From Desulfovibrionaceae bacterium (lineage in GTDB: Bacteria > Desulfobacterota > Desulfovibrionia > Desulfovibrionales > Desulfovibrionaceae): a DNA stretch of 64,000 nucleotides. The stretch lies in assembly GCA_015709315.1 (NCBI GenBank), contig JACCQI010000007.1, positions 38,911-102,910 of the forward strand, in the 5' to 3' direction. Within the stretch, counting starts at the first letter, position 1. Each line of letters starts with the position of its first letter. The position numbers were made by a program, and so were the translations under genes. The notes under the pieces were generated by a model, which saw nothing but the letters and a program-made list of their open reading frames with translations, did no database searches and was not told the origin of the DNA. Shown here piece by piece: positions 45,233 through 53,702 of this stretch.

Positions 45233-45700
45233 ATGACCCCAAAGCAGATACGAGAACACATTTTCGCCGTCATCATCGGCAAGGTGGAGGAACAGGACGA
45301 GACCAGGCGCCACGAGGCCCTGGCCGAATTCCTGTCCGTCACGGGCACTGCGGGCAACGCCCCGGAGCAGGTGGCGAGCCTGATTCCCCCGCTCATGCAT
45401 GAACTGTACGCCAAATGGATCACCCTGTTCATCGACCGGCTGCTGGAGACCGTGCCCGCCCAAAACATCGAGCTGCTCTGCGACGGCACCAACGACAACA
45501 ACGCCGCATTGGTGCTGGCCTACATCATGTTCCTGGAATCCGCCCGCATGGAGGCGCAGATCGACAAGGACCTCAAGGAGCACGGCATGAACGTCACCGG
45601 CCAGGACGACCTGGGCGACGTGGCCGCCAACTACATCCGCACCCAGATGGCCAAAATCGCCAAGGAAACCAACGAGGACAAGGTCAAGGGCAACGCCTGA
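45233..45700 (+). CDS. Hypothetical helical protein
   Basis: 155 residues (MTPKQIREHIFAVIIGKVEEQDETRRHEAL). The sequence is predicted to be mostly helical and charged, without signal peptide or membrane segment. A GGAG site lies 13 bases upstream. It is followed immediately by a very strong bidirectional terminator. I recognise no domain. Confidence 0.65.
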   Translation: MTPKQIREHIFAVIIGKVEEQDETRRHEALAEFLSVTGTAGNAPEQVASLIPPLMHELYAKWITLFIDRLLETVPAQNIELLCDGTNDNNAALVLAYIMFLESARMEAQIDKDLKEHGMNVTGQDDLGDVAANYIRTQMAKIAKETNEDKVKGNA

Positions 45701-45713
45701 CAAGCCCGATCCA

Positions 45714-45766
45714 AAGACGCGAAAAGCCCCCGCTTCAACGATTGAAGCGGGGGCTTTTCGCGTCTT
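45714..45766. terminator. 24-bp perfect bidirectional terminator
   Basis: AAGACGCGAAAAGCCCCCGC is the start of a 24-bp perfect stem with a 5-nt loop (ACGAT). Short T/A runs lie inside the stem on both sides. It separates two convergent genes. Confidence 0.85.
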
Positions 45767-45771
45767 GAAAC

Positions 45772-46302
45772 CTAGCCCACTTTGGAACCGGCCTCGGCCA
45801 CGGCGGCTTCCACGGCCTCGGCGATGCGTTCCGGGGAGTGGGCTTCGCCGGTCTCCATGAGCGCCATCTGAAGGTTCAGCTCCCGCTGGACCACCACGGC
45901 CTTGGGGTTGAAATACCGCGACCACAGGGCCGGGGCCTTTTCGGGCTTGCCCAGCCGCACCATGGTCAGGCCGAGAAAGAGGTAGGCGTCCTGGTATTCC
46001 GCGTCGATGCGCAAACAGCGCTCGAAATCCAGCTTGGCCTGGCGGTACTTGCCCACGCGGTAGGCGCAGACGCCAATCCGGTAGCGCACGTCCGGGTCGT
46101 TCTGGTCGTCCTTGAGGCATTCCTTGTATTCGAGCCGGGCCTCCTCCCACTGCCCCTCCACGAAGAGACGGTTGGCCTCCTTCATCCGGGCGATGCAGGC
46201 GGCCGTGGACGCCACGGGATCGTCCAGGCTTTCCTTCTTGAAACGGCGGGCCGCGCCGAACAGGAAATTGCGGCGCGATTTGTCGATCTTCTGCTCTGCC
46301 AT
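45772..46302 (-). CDS. Tetratricopeptide-repeat protein
   Basis: 176 residues with about three TPR units between residues 35 and 145 (ANRLFVEGQWEEARLEYKECL, YRIGVCAYRVGKYRQAKLDFERCL, AYLFLGLTMVRLGKPEKA). The N-terminus has SRRNFLFGAARR, a twin-arginine-like motif with no hydrophobic core after it, so it is probably not an export signal. TPR proteins act as adaptors. GGAGG precedes the start. Its head-to-head neighbour is the aldehyde oxidoreductase gene. Confidence 0.8.
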   Translation of the reverse strand: MAEQKIDKSRRNFLFGAARRFKKESLDDPVASTAACIARMKEANRLFVEGQWEEARLEYKECLKDDQNDPDVRYRIGVCAYRVGKYRQAKLDFERCLRIDAEYQDAYLFLGLTMVRLGKPEKAPALWSRYFNPKAVVVQRELNLQMALMETGEAHSPERIAEAVEAAVAEAGSKVG

Positions 46303-46387
46303 TCATTCCTCCGGGGGCACAGAATACCCGTTTCGCCTGACGGGTCAAGCGGTTGCCTTTTCACCCGGTTCGTGAAAGATTCCCCCC

Positions 46388-48139
46388 ATGGCTGAACTGT
46401 TCGGCTGGACCGGACTGGTCCTGCACATCGATCTGACCACGGGCGCGATCACCCGGGAGCACCCGGACCCCGCCGCGTACCGCGCTTACCTCGGCGGCAA
46501 GGGGCTGGCGGGCCGCTACCTGCGCCCCCACGCCGCACACGAAATCAACGACCCGGACCTGCCCCTGCTCGTCTTCACCGGGCCGCTCAACGCGACCATC
46601 GCGCCCACTTCCGGGCGCGGCACGATCATGTCCCGCTCGCCCCTGACCGGGACCGTGTGCGACGGCTCCGTGGGCGGCCACCTCGCCACCCAGCTCAAGC
46701 GCGCCGGGTACGACGGCCTGGTCATCACCGGCCAAAGCCCCACCCCCTGCGGCATCGAAATCATCGACGGCGAGGCGCGCATCACTCCCACGGACCTGTG
46801 GGGCGCGGCCTCGGACGTAGTGTTCGACCGCCTTACATCCCGGCTTCCCAAGGGCGCGTCCATGGCCTGCATCGGCCCGGCCGCCGAGAACGGCTCGCCC
46901 CTGGCCTCCATCCTGGTGGACCGCCGCCACGCGGCCGGGCGGGGCGGGCTGGGCATGGTCATGGCGGCCAAGAACCTCAAATATTTCACGGTCAAGGGTT
47001 CGGGCAAGGTCCGGGTCCACGACCTTCAGGCCCTCAAGGACGCGCGCGAGGAAATATTCCGGCTGACCGCCGCCTCCCCGGTGCTCCTCGGCCGGCACGG
47101 CTTCTCCCGCTGGGGCACCGGCTCCCTCTTCGACCTCATGGACGCCCGGCGCATGATGCCCACGGACAACTTCCGCAAGACCCGGTTCGAGAACGCGGGG
47201 CAACTCAACGCCGCCGCCTACAAAAAGCGGTTCTCGCCCCACAGCCACGGCTGCGCGGGCTGCCACATCCGGTGCAAGAAGATCGCGGCGGACGGACGCG
47301 GCCTGCCCGAGTTCGAGGCCATGTCCCACTTCACGGCGCTCATCAACAACACGGACATGGAACTGGTCGTGGAGGCCGGGGATTTGTGCAACCGGCTCGG
47401 CCTGGACGCCATCTCCGCCGGGGCGACCCTGGGCTGCCTGCGCGAGATCACGGGCCGGGACTTCACCCCGGACACCCTGCTCGGCGGCCTGCGCGAAATG
47501 GCCGAAGGCGGCGACCTGGGCCGGGGCGCGGTCCACCTGGCCGAAACCTGGGGGCGGCCGGAAACGGCCATGGCGGTCAAGGGACTGGAACTGCCCGCCT
47601 ACGACCCGCGCGGGGCCTTGGGCATGTCCCTGGCCTACGCCGTGAGTACGCGCGGCGGCTGCCACCTGCGCGCCTACCCCATCAGCCACGAGGTATTGCG
47701 AAAACCCGTGGCCACGGACCGCTTCTCCTTTTCCGGCAAGGCGCGCATCATCAAGATCGCCGAGGACATGAACGCGGCCGTGGACTCCCTGACCGCATGC
47801 AAGTTCACTTTTTTCGCGGCCGGGCTGGAGGAATACGCCAAGGCGTTCACCGCCGTCACCGGCGAGGCCGTGACCGGCTTCGAGCTGCTCGGCATCGGCG
47901 AGCGCATCTGCTACAATGAACGTATCATGAACGCGGCCAACGGGTTCGACGCCTCGGACGACGACCTGCCCGCGCGCTTCTTCACCGAGCCGGGCACCTC
48001 GGGCGGCGGCGTGGACATCAAGCCCATCGACCGCGACGACTTCCTCGACGCCCGCGCCCGCTACTACCACGTGCGGGGCCTTGACGAAAACGGCCTGCCC
48101 ACCGAGGCCAAGGCGCGCGAACTGGGGCTGGAGATATGA
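46388..48139 (+). CDS. aor: Aldehyde ferredoxin oxidoreductase (tungsten-pterin family)
   Basis: 583 residues, slightly under the AOR norm of ~605. The N-terminal domain shows YLGGKGLAGRYL, the VFTGPLNATIAPTSGRG block that contacts the bis-pterin cofactor, and the AAKNLKYFTVKG strand. The [4Fe-4S] ligands are in HGCAGCHIRCKK (C-x2-C-x3-C), with a distal cysteine in LTACKFTFFAA. It oxidises aldehydes to acids and reduces ferredoxin. The start has no strong Shine-Dalgarno. The gene overlaps the aldolase gene by 4 nt, and a tungstate/molybdate importer lies ~6.5 kb upstream. Confidence 0.93.
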   Translation: MAELFGWTGLVLHIDLTTGAITREHPDPAAYRAYLGGKGLAGRYLRPHAAHEINDPDLPLLVFTGPLNATIAPTSGRGTIMSRSPLTGTVCDGSVGGHLATQLKRAGYDGLVITGQSPTPCGIEIIDGEARITPTDLWGAASDVVFDRLTSRLPKGASMACIGPAAENGSPLASILVDRRHAAGRGGLGMVMAAKNLKYFTVKGSGKVRVHDLQALKDAREEIFRLTAASPVLLGRHGFSRWGTGSLFDLMDARRMMPTDNFRKTRFENAGQLNAAAYKKRFSPHSHGCAGCHIRCKKIAADGRGLPEFEAMSHFTALINNTDMELVVEAGDLCNRLGLDAISAGATLGCLREITGRDFTPDTLLGGLREMAEGGDLGRGAVHLAETWGRPETAMAVKGLELPAYDPRGALGMSLAYAVSTRGGCHLRAYPISHEVLRKPVATDRFSFSGKARIIKIAEDMNAAVDSLTACKFTFFAAGLEEYAKAFTAVTGEAVTGFELLGIGERICYNERIMNAANGFDASDDDLPARFFTEPGTSGGGVDIKPIDRDDFLDARARYYHVRGLDENGLPTEAKARELGLEI

Positions 48140-49299
48140 AGCGGCTCTGCGACAAATACGCGGCCAAGCTCGTGGCCCAGCGGCTGGCCGATCCCGGCGA
48201 ACCGCTCGTGGGCGGACTGGACGACGTCCTTGAATGGAACCGGGAGGACCCGCGCGCCCGCGAACTGGCCAAGGTGTTCGACCGGCTTTCCATCAATTCC
48301 CTGGTCTTTGCCCGCCCTGCCGAGCCGTACGCCGCCATTCTCGATTTCCTGGCCGCCCGCCACCCGGAGACCATCCGGCCCGAGGACACTGAAACGCGCA
48401 CCTTCCTGCACGACATCCCGGTCTGCCGGGAGTTCTCGGGCGAAGCCCTGGCCGCGCACCTGAAAAAGCGCAAGTCCGTGATCGTGCCCGGACACGGCAT
48501 CGCCTCCTTCGGCACGGTCACGCCGGAGCAAGGGTTCGTGTTCTACTCCTCCACCATCTTCGCCTGCTTCGTGCTCTTTTTCTCCGAATACCTGGCCAGG
48601 GCGCGGACCGGGACCCTGGACGACGAATACCGCGAGGTCTTCAGGACGGTCGCGGCCGGGCTGCCCGCGCCGCATGCCGCTCCGCCCGCATTGACGGCCG
48701 GACTGTTCAACGACGAGGACACGGTCCTTGCCGCCATGGCCGAGGCCGGGCGCGCGGTGGTGGGCTTCGGGCTGGTGGACTCGTTTTTCGGCAACATCTC
48801 GGCGCACCTGGGCGGCGTGGTCCACATCTCCCAGACCGGCAGCTCCCTGGACGAACTGGAGGGGTGCATCGACCCCTGCCCCATGGACGGCAGCGCCACC
48901 ACCGGCCTGACCGCCTCGTCGGAGCTGTCCGCCCACGAAGACGTGTACCGCCGCTCCGACTACGCCTGCATCCTGCACGGCCATCCCAAGTTCTCGGTCA
49001 TCATGTCCATGGATTGCGACCGGACGGACTGCCCGAACAGGGGGCGCTGCCACGTGGCCTGCACCGAGTGCCGGACAGTGGACGGGGTGCCCATCGTGCC
49101 CGGCGAGGTGGGAACCGGCCCCACCGGGCTGTGCAACACCCTGCCCCCGGCCATGGCGCAGACCGGCGCGGCCATCGTCCACGGCCACGGCGTGTTCACG
49201 GCGGGAAGCACGGACTTCAACCAAGCCTTCGCCCGGCTGCTCGACATCGAAAACCGCTGCCGGGAGCGCTATTTCGAGACGGTGAACGCCCATGACTGA
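48136..49299 (+). CDS. Class II aldolase/adducin-family protein with cysteine-rich insertion
   Basis: 387 residues. The C-terminal half is a recognisable class II aldolase/adducin domain: VVGFGLVDSFFGNISAHLGG, the zinc-binding HGHP (ILHGHPKFSVI) and HGHG (IVHGHGVFTAG). Within it a five-cysteine insertion spans C294-C312 (CDRTDC, GRCHVAC, TEC), which could hold zinc or an Fe-S cluster. The N-terminal half resembles a degenerate piece of the same fold (VIVPGHGIASFGTVTPEQGF), suggesting an internal duplication. It overlaps aor by ATGA, so an aldehyde made or used by an aldol reaction and oxidised by AOR is a plausible pathway. Substrate unknown. Confidence 0.8.
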   Translation: MKRLCDKYAAKLVAQRLADPGEPLVGGLDDVLEWNREDPRARELAKVFDRLSINSLVFARPAEPYAAILDFLAARHPETIRPEDTETRTFLHDIPVCREFSGEALAAHLKKRKSVIVPGHGIASFGTVTPEQGFVFYSSTIFACFVLFFSEYLARARTGTLDDEYREVFRTVAAGLPAPHAAPPALTAGLFNDEDTVLAAMAEAGRAVVGFGLVDSFFGNISAHLGGVVHISQTGSSLDELEGCIDPCPMDGSATTGLTASSELSAHEDVYRRSDYACILHGHPKFSVIMSMDCDRTDCPNRGRCHVACTECRTVDGVPIVPGEVGTGPTGLCNTLPPAMAQTGAAIVHGHGVFTAGSTDFNQAFARLLDIENRCRERYFETVNAHD

Positions 49300-50143
49300 C
49301 CAGCCCCGACCCGCAGGCAAATCCGTTGCCGCCTTTGTCCTTCCGACCCTCGGCGTGACCTGGGCCGTGGAAATCGCCCTGGTCGCCGGGGGCATGCGCT
49401 TTGACGACGCAAGCAGCCTGAACGCGGCCGCCCTGTGGATGGCGGCCATGATGCTGGTGCCCGGAACCATGGCCGTGCTGGTGGCCCGGTATGTGGAAGG
49501 CGTGCCCTTTTCCGCCATGCGGGATACCCTGCGCCTCAGGCTCGGCACGTCCGTGGGGCCGTACTTCCTGACCTTCCTGCTCATCCCCCTGGCCTACGCC
49601 GTCATCTACGGGCTGACCCTGGCGCTGGGCCTGACCGCCTATGTCCCGCCCACCGGGGAACTCGACGAAAATTTCCTGCTCAAGGTGGCCCTGCCCCTGT
49701 CCGTGGTGCTCGGCCCGTTCATCAACCTTCTCTTCGGCCTGGGCGAGGAAGCGGGCTGGCGGGGATTCCTGTTGCCCAGGCTGCTGCCGCTGGGCAAGGT
49801 GCGGGCCTATCTCCTGCTCGGCGTCATCTGGGGATTGTGGCACGCGCCGCTCATCTTCGCCGGGCTCAACTATCCCGGCCATCCCGTGGACGGCATCGTC
49901 ATGATGTGCGTGCTGTCCGTGGCCTTCGGCTTCTTCATCAACGAAATGACCCTGCACTACAAGTCGTCCATCCTGGCGGGGTTCATCCATGGCGCGTTCA
50001 ACGCCCAGGGATTCGGGGTCTGGCTCTGGATATTCCCGAACACCCACCCCATTCTCGGCGGCCCCTTCGGCCTGGTGGGCGCGGCCTGCTGGCTGGCCCT
50101 CGGCCTGGCCGCCACCTGGACACTGGGGCGGCTGAAAAATTGA
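49292..50143 (+). CDS. CPBP-family intramembrane metalloprotease
   Basis: 283 residues with about seven or eight membrane helices. The CPBP/Abi signatures are EEAGWRGFLLPRL (conserved EExxxR) and a histidine motif WHAPLIF near residue 187. These are the metal ligands of prenyl-protease-like membrane enzymes. It overlaps the end of the aldolase gene by 8 nt, so it is translated as part of that operon, but no functional link is apparent. Confidence 0.88.
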   Translation: MTDQPRPAGKSVAAFVLPTLGVTWAVEIALVAGGMRFDDASSLNAAALWMAAMMLVPGTMAVLVARYVEGVPFSAMRDTLRLRLGTSVGPYFLTFLLIPLAYAVIYGLTLALGLTAYVPPTGELDENFLLKVALPLSVVLGPFINLLFGLGEEAGWRGFLLPRLLPLGKVRAYLLLGVIWGLWHAPLIFAGLNYPGHPVDGIVMMCVLSVAFGFFINEMTLHYKSSILAGFIHGAFNAQGFGVWLWIFPNTHPILGGPFGLVGAACWLALGLAATWTLGRLKN

Positions 50144-50167
50144 GGATGCCTCCGGCGGCCGTGGGAA

Positions 50168-50208
50168 GGGGAAGGAAAAACCTTTCGTGAAAGGTTCTTT
50201 CCTTCCCC
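50168..50208 (+). terminator. Hairpin after the CPBP gene
   Basis: GGGGAAGGAAA pairs with TTTCCTTCCCC, enclosing an inner CCTTT-CGTG-AAAGG stem. A CTTCCCCC tail follows with no clean T-run. Confidence 0.55.
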
Positions 50209-50333
50209 TTCCCCCGGACCCCTATCCTCTTTCTTTTCCAAAGCTTTTTATCGCCGCGCTTTGCGCGGGGGGCGGGTGCGCGGGGATTGGGAGAATGGCG
50301 TCAAAACGCCTGTTGCCGGGAAAACAAAAAAGG

Positions 50334-50357
50334 AAGCCCCCGCTTGTGCGGGGGCTT
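50334..50357 (-). terminator. Leftward terminator downstream of rubredoxin
   Basis: Read leftward, GCCCCCGC-ACAA-GCGGGGGC is followed by TTCC and TTTTTTGTTTT. It lies about 190 nt after the rubredoxin stop. Confidence 0.75.
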
Positions 50358-50545
50358 TTGTTTCGTACGTTTCGTTTCAAAGGTTGCCGGTGGCCGGACC
50401 CTTGCCAAAGGATGGTTTGGTTGGGTGTTGCCTGGCTACGCGCCCCTGCACAAAGCTGAGGTTTGTGATCGGTTACCTGGAAACACGTCCTTTGACGTAC
50501 ATCAACCATACGCCTTTCGGCGATTGATTGCAACGGGTCGGGAGG
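50358..50545 (-). ncRNA. Possible structured RNA or long 3' UTR after rubredoxin
   Basis: Between the rubredoxin stop and the leftward terminator are three small hairpins: CGCC-TTTC-GGCG (50511-50522), ACGTC-CTTT-GACGT (50485-50498) and CACAAA-N7-TTTGTG (50449-50467). The size (~190-210 nt with terminator) would suit an sRNA, but I cannot match it to a known family such as 6S or SRP RNA. Confidence 0.25.
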
Positions 50546-50701
50546 CTAGAGCTTCTCGAAGTATTCCTTTTCCGCTCCGCACTGGGGACAGACCCAGTCG
50601 TCGGGCAGGTCCTCGAACTTCGTGCCGATGGGGATGTTGTTTTCCGGATCGCCTTCAGCCGGATCGTAGACATACCCGCACGGGCATTCCCATTTGTCCA
50701 T
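50546..50701 (-). CDS. Rubredoxin with unusual CxC first motif
   Basis: 51 residues from ATG 50701, chosen because GGAGG sits upstream and rubredoxins begin here. The second iron site is normal (C38-P-Q-C41), and the intervening [14 protein letters not shown] and [11 protein letters not shown] match the family. The first site reads WECPCGYVY, so C6 and C8 are separated by one residue, not two. A one-codon deletion would change iron geometry and potential. It carries single electrons, for example to oxidoreductases or oxygen/NO reductases. Confidence 0.88.
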   Translation of the reverse strand: MDKWECPCGYVYDPAEGDPENNIPIGTKFEDLPDDWVCPQCGAEKEYFEKL

Positions 50702-50803
50702 ATCGGTACCTCCATGGTTATGGTCTGTTGGTGTCATACTACCAAATCAATGCCGGTATTCAACCTTAATCTTGCAATCGGGCTGTTTTATAACCCGGCC
50801 CGG

Positions 50804-51790
50804 TCACAAAAGCCGGTGCTGGTCGTCTTCCATGCGCATCTTGAGATGCTGGTACGCCTTGGCCGTGGCCACCCGGCCGCGCGGGGTGCGCTTGAGAAAG
50901 CCGCACTGGATCAGGTACGGCTCGTAGATGTCCTCGATGGTCCGCACCTCCTCGGCGCAGGCCGCGGCAATGGTCTTGAGGCCCACCGGGCCGCCGTTGA
51001 AATGCTCCACCATGAGCGTGAGAATCTTGCGGTCCATGTTGTCCAGCCCGAACTCGTCCACGTCCAGCCGCTCCAGGGACGATTCGGCCAACTCCATGGT
51101 GATCGCGCCGGTGCCGTGGACCAGCGCGTAGTCGCGCACGCGCCGCAGCAGCCGGTTGGCGATGCGCGGGGTGCCGCGCGCCCTTCGCCCGATGGCCAGG
51201 GCGCCGTCGTCGTCCACGGAAACGTCGAGGATGGCCGCCGACCGCTTGACGATGCGGCCCAGTTCCTCGGGCGAGTAGAACTCGATGCGGAAGACGCAGC
51301 CGAACCGATCGCGAAGCGGCGAGGTCAGCAGCCCGAGCCGGGTGGTCGCCCCCACCAGGGTGAAGGGTTCCAGGTCGAGCTTGACCGTGCGCGCGCCGGG
51401 GCCGGAACCGATGACCAGATCTATCTGGAAATCCTCCATGGCCGGGTAGAGCACTTCCTCCACCGTGGGCGGCATGCGGTGGATCTCGTCGATGAAAAGT
51501 ATGTCGCCGCGATCCAGGTTGGTCAGGATGGCGGCCAGGTCGCCGGAGCGTTCCATGACCGGGCCGGAGGTGGAGACCATGTTCACCCCCAGCTCCGAGG
51601 CCATGATCCGGGCCAGCGTGGTCTTGCCCAGGCCGGGATTGCCGTAGAACAGGGTGTGGTCCATGGCCCGCTCGCGCTCGCGCGCCGCCCTGATGAACAC
51701 GTCGAGGTTGGCGCGCAGGTCGTCCTGGCCGATGAACTCGTCCAGCAGCCGGGGGCGGACATTTTCCTCAGGAATGGTACATTTGCTCAT
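50804..51790 (-). CDS. ruvB: Holliday junction branch migration ATPase RuvB
   Basis: 328 residues starting [22 protein letters not shown]. Walker A ([12 protein letters not shown]), Walker B ([12 protein letters not shown]), sensor I ([18 protein letters not shown]) and the C-terminal winged helix are all present. It drives Holliday junction migration with RuvA. It overlaps the ruvA stop by ATGA. Confidence 0.97.
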   Translation of the reverse strand: MSKCTIPEENVRPRLLDEFIGQDDLRANLDVFIRAARERERAMDHTLFYGNPGLGKTTLARIMASELGVNMVSTSGPVMERSGDLAAILTNLDRGDILFIDEIHRMPPTVEEVLYPAMEDFQIDLVIGSGPGARTVKLDLEPFTLVGATTRLGLLTSPLRDRFGCVFRIEFYSPEELGRIVKRSAAILDVSVDDDGALAIGRRARGTPRIANRLLRRVRDYALVHGTGAITMELAESSLERLDVDEFGLDNMDRKILTLMVEHFNGGPVGLKTIAAACAEEVRTIEDIYEPYLIQCGFLKRTPRGRVATAKAYQHLKMRMEDDQHRLL

Positions 51791-52398
51791 GAGCGTGCCG
51801 CGTTGATTTTCTTGAGCACCGCGCGGATGGCGCCGGCGGCGTCGAGGTCGGGTTCCACGTCGAAGACGTCGATGATGAGGGGCCGGACTTCGTCCTCAGC
51901 GTACCCCAGGCCCTTGAGGCCCGCAAGGGTATCGAGATACTCGCCCTGCGGCCCCTGCGGCGCGTCGGGCCTGACACCGGAGGCCGACTGGAGCTTGTCC
52001 ACCTTGTCCTTGAGATGCCACAGAATCTGCTTGGCCGACTTGGGGCCGATGCCCGGCACCGTGGACAGCATGGTTGCGTCCTCGCGGAAGGCTATCTCGC
52101 GCAGGTGGGCCGCGTCGAACATGGACAAGATGGCCATGGCCTTTTTGGGGCCGAGCTTGTCGATGGAGATGAGCGTCCGAAACAGGTCCAGGTCGTCGCT
52201 GACCAGGAAGCCGAACAGGTCGATGGCCTTTTCCGCCACCTGGGTGTGGACGTACAGCTCCACCTCGCCGCCCCTGCCGGGCAGCCCGGCAAGAACCGAC
52301 GTGGGCGCGGCCACCTCGTACCCCACCCCGCCGGGGGTGAGCAGAAGCAGCCCTTTCTCGTCGGCGGACAGGAGCGTCCCCTTGAGATATCCGATCAT
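51787..52398 (-). CDS. ruvA: Holliday junction DNA-binding protein RuvA
   Basis: 203 residues, the usual RuvA length. The N-terminal OB fold begins [19 protein letters not shown]. Two helix-hairpin-helix motifs ([16 protein letters not shown] and [15 protein letters not shown]) bind the junction, and the C-terminal domain III ([16 protein letters not shown]) contacts RuvB. GGAGG precedes the start. It is transcribed with ruvB; ruvC is nearby but separated by an unrelated rightward gene. Confidence 0.97.
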   Translation of the reverse strand: MIGYLKGTLLSADEKGLLLLTPGGVGYEVAAPTSVLAGLPGRGGEVELYVHTQVAEKAIDLFGFLVSDDLDLFRTLISIDKLGPKKAMAILSMFDAAHLREIAFREDATMLSTVPGIGPKSAKQILWHLKDKVDKLQSASGVRPDAPQGPQGEYLDTLAGLKGLGYAEDEVRPLIIDVFDVEPDLDAAGAIRAVLKKINAARS

Positions 52399-52550
52399 GA
52401 ATTCCTCCGTTTGGTGACTTTATATGATTAGCGAACGTAATACAAAGGGAAAGCATCCGCCTCCGAAACAGGGCGGCTCACTTTATCATGGCCGTTTTTC
52501 ACAAGCCGTGGCATGAAATACTGAACCCAACCCCTTTCAAAGGAGTCACA

Positions 52551-53123
52551 ATGAAACGCCTCTCGATTTTCCTTGTCCTGGCCGTCGTCCTGATCGCGCC
52601 CTGCCTGGCGCAGGCCCAGGAAGAAGCCCCTTTGACCACCGATGAACTACTGGTGGAAATCGTGGGCCAGACCATCGTCGACGAAGCCGCCGAACGCTCC
52701 GAGGATGTGCGAACGGCCCGTGATGTCCTCAGGAAGGCCCGCCGGGCAGGTACCCGCCAGGAACAGCAGGAGGCCGAAGAGGACCTGAACGAGGCCGAAG
52801 AGCAATACGCCAAGGCGCAAAAGCACCTTGACCAGGCCCGGATCGACGCCTTTGCCGACCGATGCGGCAAGTCCTCGGCCGAAATCCAGGCCATGCGCGA
52901 TTCCGGCAAGGGATGGGGCGTGATCGCCCAGGAATGCGGCATCCACCCCTCCGCCGCGGGCAAGGGCAAGAACAAGGCAAAGGACAAAAACAAGGACAAG
53001 GCCAGGGGCAAGGGCAAAGTCAAAGGCGTTGACCTGGACGAGGATGAAGACCTGGACCAGGATCAAGACCAGAGCCGGAACAAGGGCAAAAAGGACAAAA
53101 AGGGCAAGGGCAAGAAAAAATAG
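52551..53123 (+). CDS. Secreted helical protein with Lys/Asp-rich tail
   Basis: 190 residues from ATG 52551 (AAAGGAG upstream). The signal peptide is MKRLSIFLVLAVVLIAPCLAQA. The next ~100 residues are a charged coiled-coil-like helix (RTARDVLRKARRAGTRQEQQEAEEDLNEAEEQYAKAQ), then a DRCGKSSAEIQAMRDSGKGWGVIAQECGIHPSA segment recalling short periplasmic domains. The last 50 residues are almost only Lys, Asp, Gly and Asn (KAKDKNKDKARGKGK), likely disordered. No family is recognised. It is inserted between ruvA and ruvC on the opposite strand. Confidence 0.75.
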   Translation: MKRLSIFLVLAVVLIAPCLAQAQEEAPLTTDELLVEIVGQTIVDEAAERSEDVRTARDVLRKARRAGTRQEQQEAEEDLNEAEEQYAKAQKHLDQARIDAFADRCGKSSAEIQAMRDSGKGWGVIAQECGIHPSAAGKGKNKAKDKNKDKARGKGKVKGVDLDEDEDLDQDQDQSRNKGKKDKKGKGKKK

Positions 53124-53133
53124 TTCGCCAGCG

Positions 53134-53182
53134 TCCACGGAAAAGGCTCGCCGCAGATACTGCGGCGAGCCTTTTCCGTGGA
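53134..53182. terminator. 22-bp perfect bidirectional terminator
   Basis: TCCACGGAAAAGGCTCGCCG opens a 22-bp stem with a GATAC loop. AAAA/TTTT tracts lie inside the stem. It separates the secreted-protein gene from convergent ruvC. Confidence 0.85.
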
Positions 53183-53195
53183 TTTGTCGCGGGTT

Positions 53196-53699
53196 TCACA
53201 TGCCGGTCAGCTTCCGCATCCGCCGCTCGTTGAGGTGGCAGATGGCGATGGCCAGAGCGTCGGACGCGTCCTCGGGCCAGTCCGGCTTCTTGATGCCCAG
53301 GCAATGGGCGACCATGAAGGCCACCTGCGACTTGGGCGCGTTGCCCACGCCCACCAGATTCTTCTTCACCTTGGCCGGCTCGTACTCGCCCATGGGGAGG
53401 TTGCTGGTGGCGCAGGCCGCCATGCAGGCGCCCCTCGCCTGGCCCAGCTTCAGGGCCGACGAGGGGTTCTTGGAAACAAACACGTTTTCGATGGCCGCCT
53501 CGGCCGGGGAATGGCGCAGGATGAGTTCCCGGACCTTGTCGAAGATGAACCCCATGCGGGTGGCCATGTCCCTCTTCACCGGGGTGCGGATGGTGCCGGT
53601 GGCCACCAGTTCGGCCTGGCCCGAGATCTCCCGGACAATGCCGTAGCCCGTGACCCGCGTTCCGGGGTCCAGGCCGAGCACGATCAGGCCGTTTTCCAT
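53196..53699 (-). CDS. ruvC: Holliday junction resolvase RuvC
   Basis: 167 residues. The catalytic acid block is intact: LIVLGLDPGTRVTGYGIV (first Asp), AIENVFVSKNPSSALKLGQARG (Glu) and the C-terminal PEDASDALAIAICHLN (Asp pair). RuvC cuts Holliday junctions after RuvAB migration. The start is 3 nt after the YebC gene stop, so the two are co-transcribed. Confidence 0.96.
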   Translation of the reverse strand: MENGLIVLGLDPGTRVTGYGIVREISGQAELVATGTIRTPVKRDMATRMGFIFDKVRELILRHSPAEAAIENVFVSKNPSSALKLGQARGACMAACATSNLPMGEYEPAKVKKNLVGVGNAPKSQVAFMVAHCLGIKKPDWPEDASDALAIAICHLNERRMRKLTGM

Positions 53700-53702
53700 G
53701 TG

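Larger units (their letters stand above)
50144..50545. other. 402-nt intergenic region with several hairpins
   Basis: No gene is convincing here. It contains the hairpin at 50168-50208 (end of the rightward operon), a terminator used leftward at 50334-50357, and between that and the rubredoxin gene a run of short hairpins discussed as a possible structured RNA. Confidence 0.55.
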
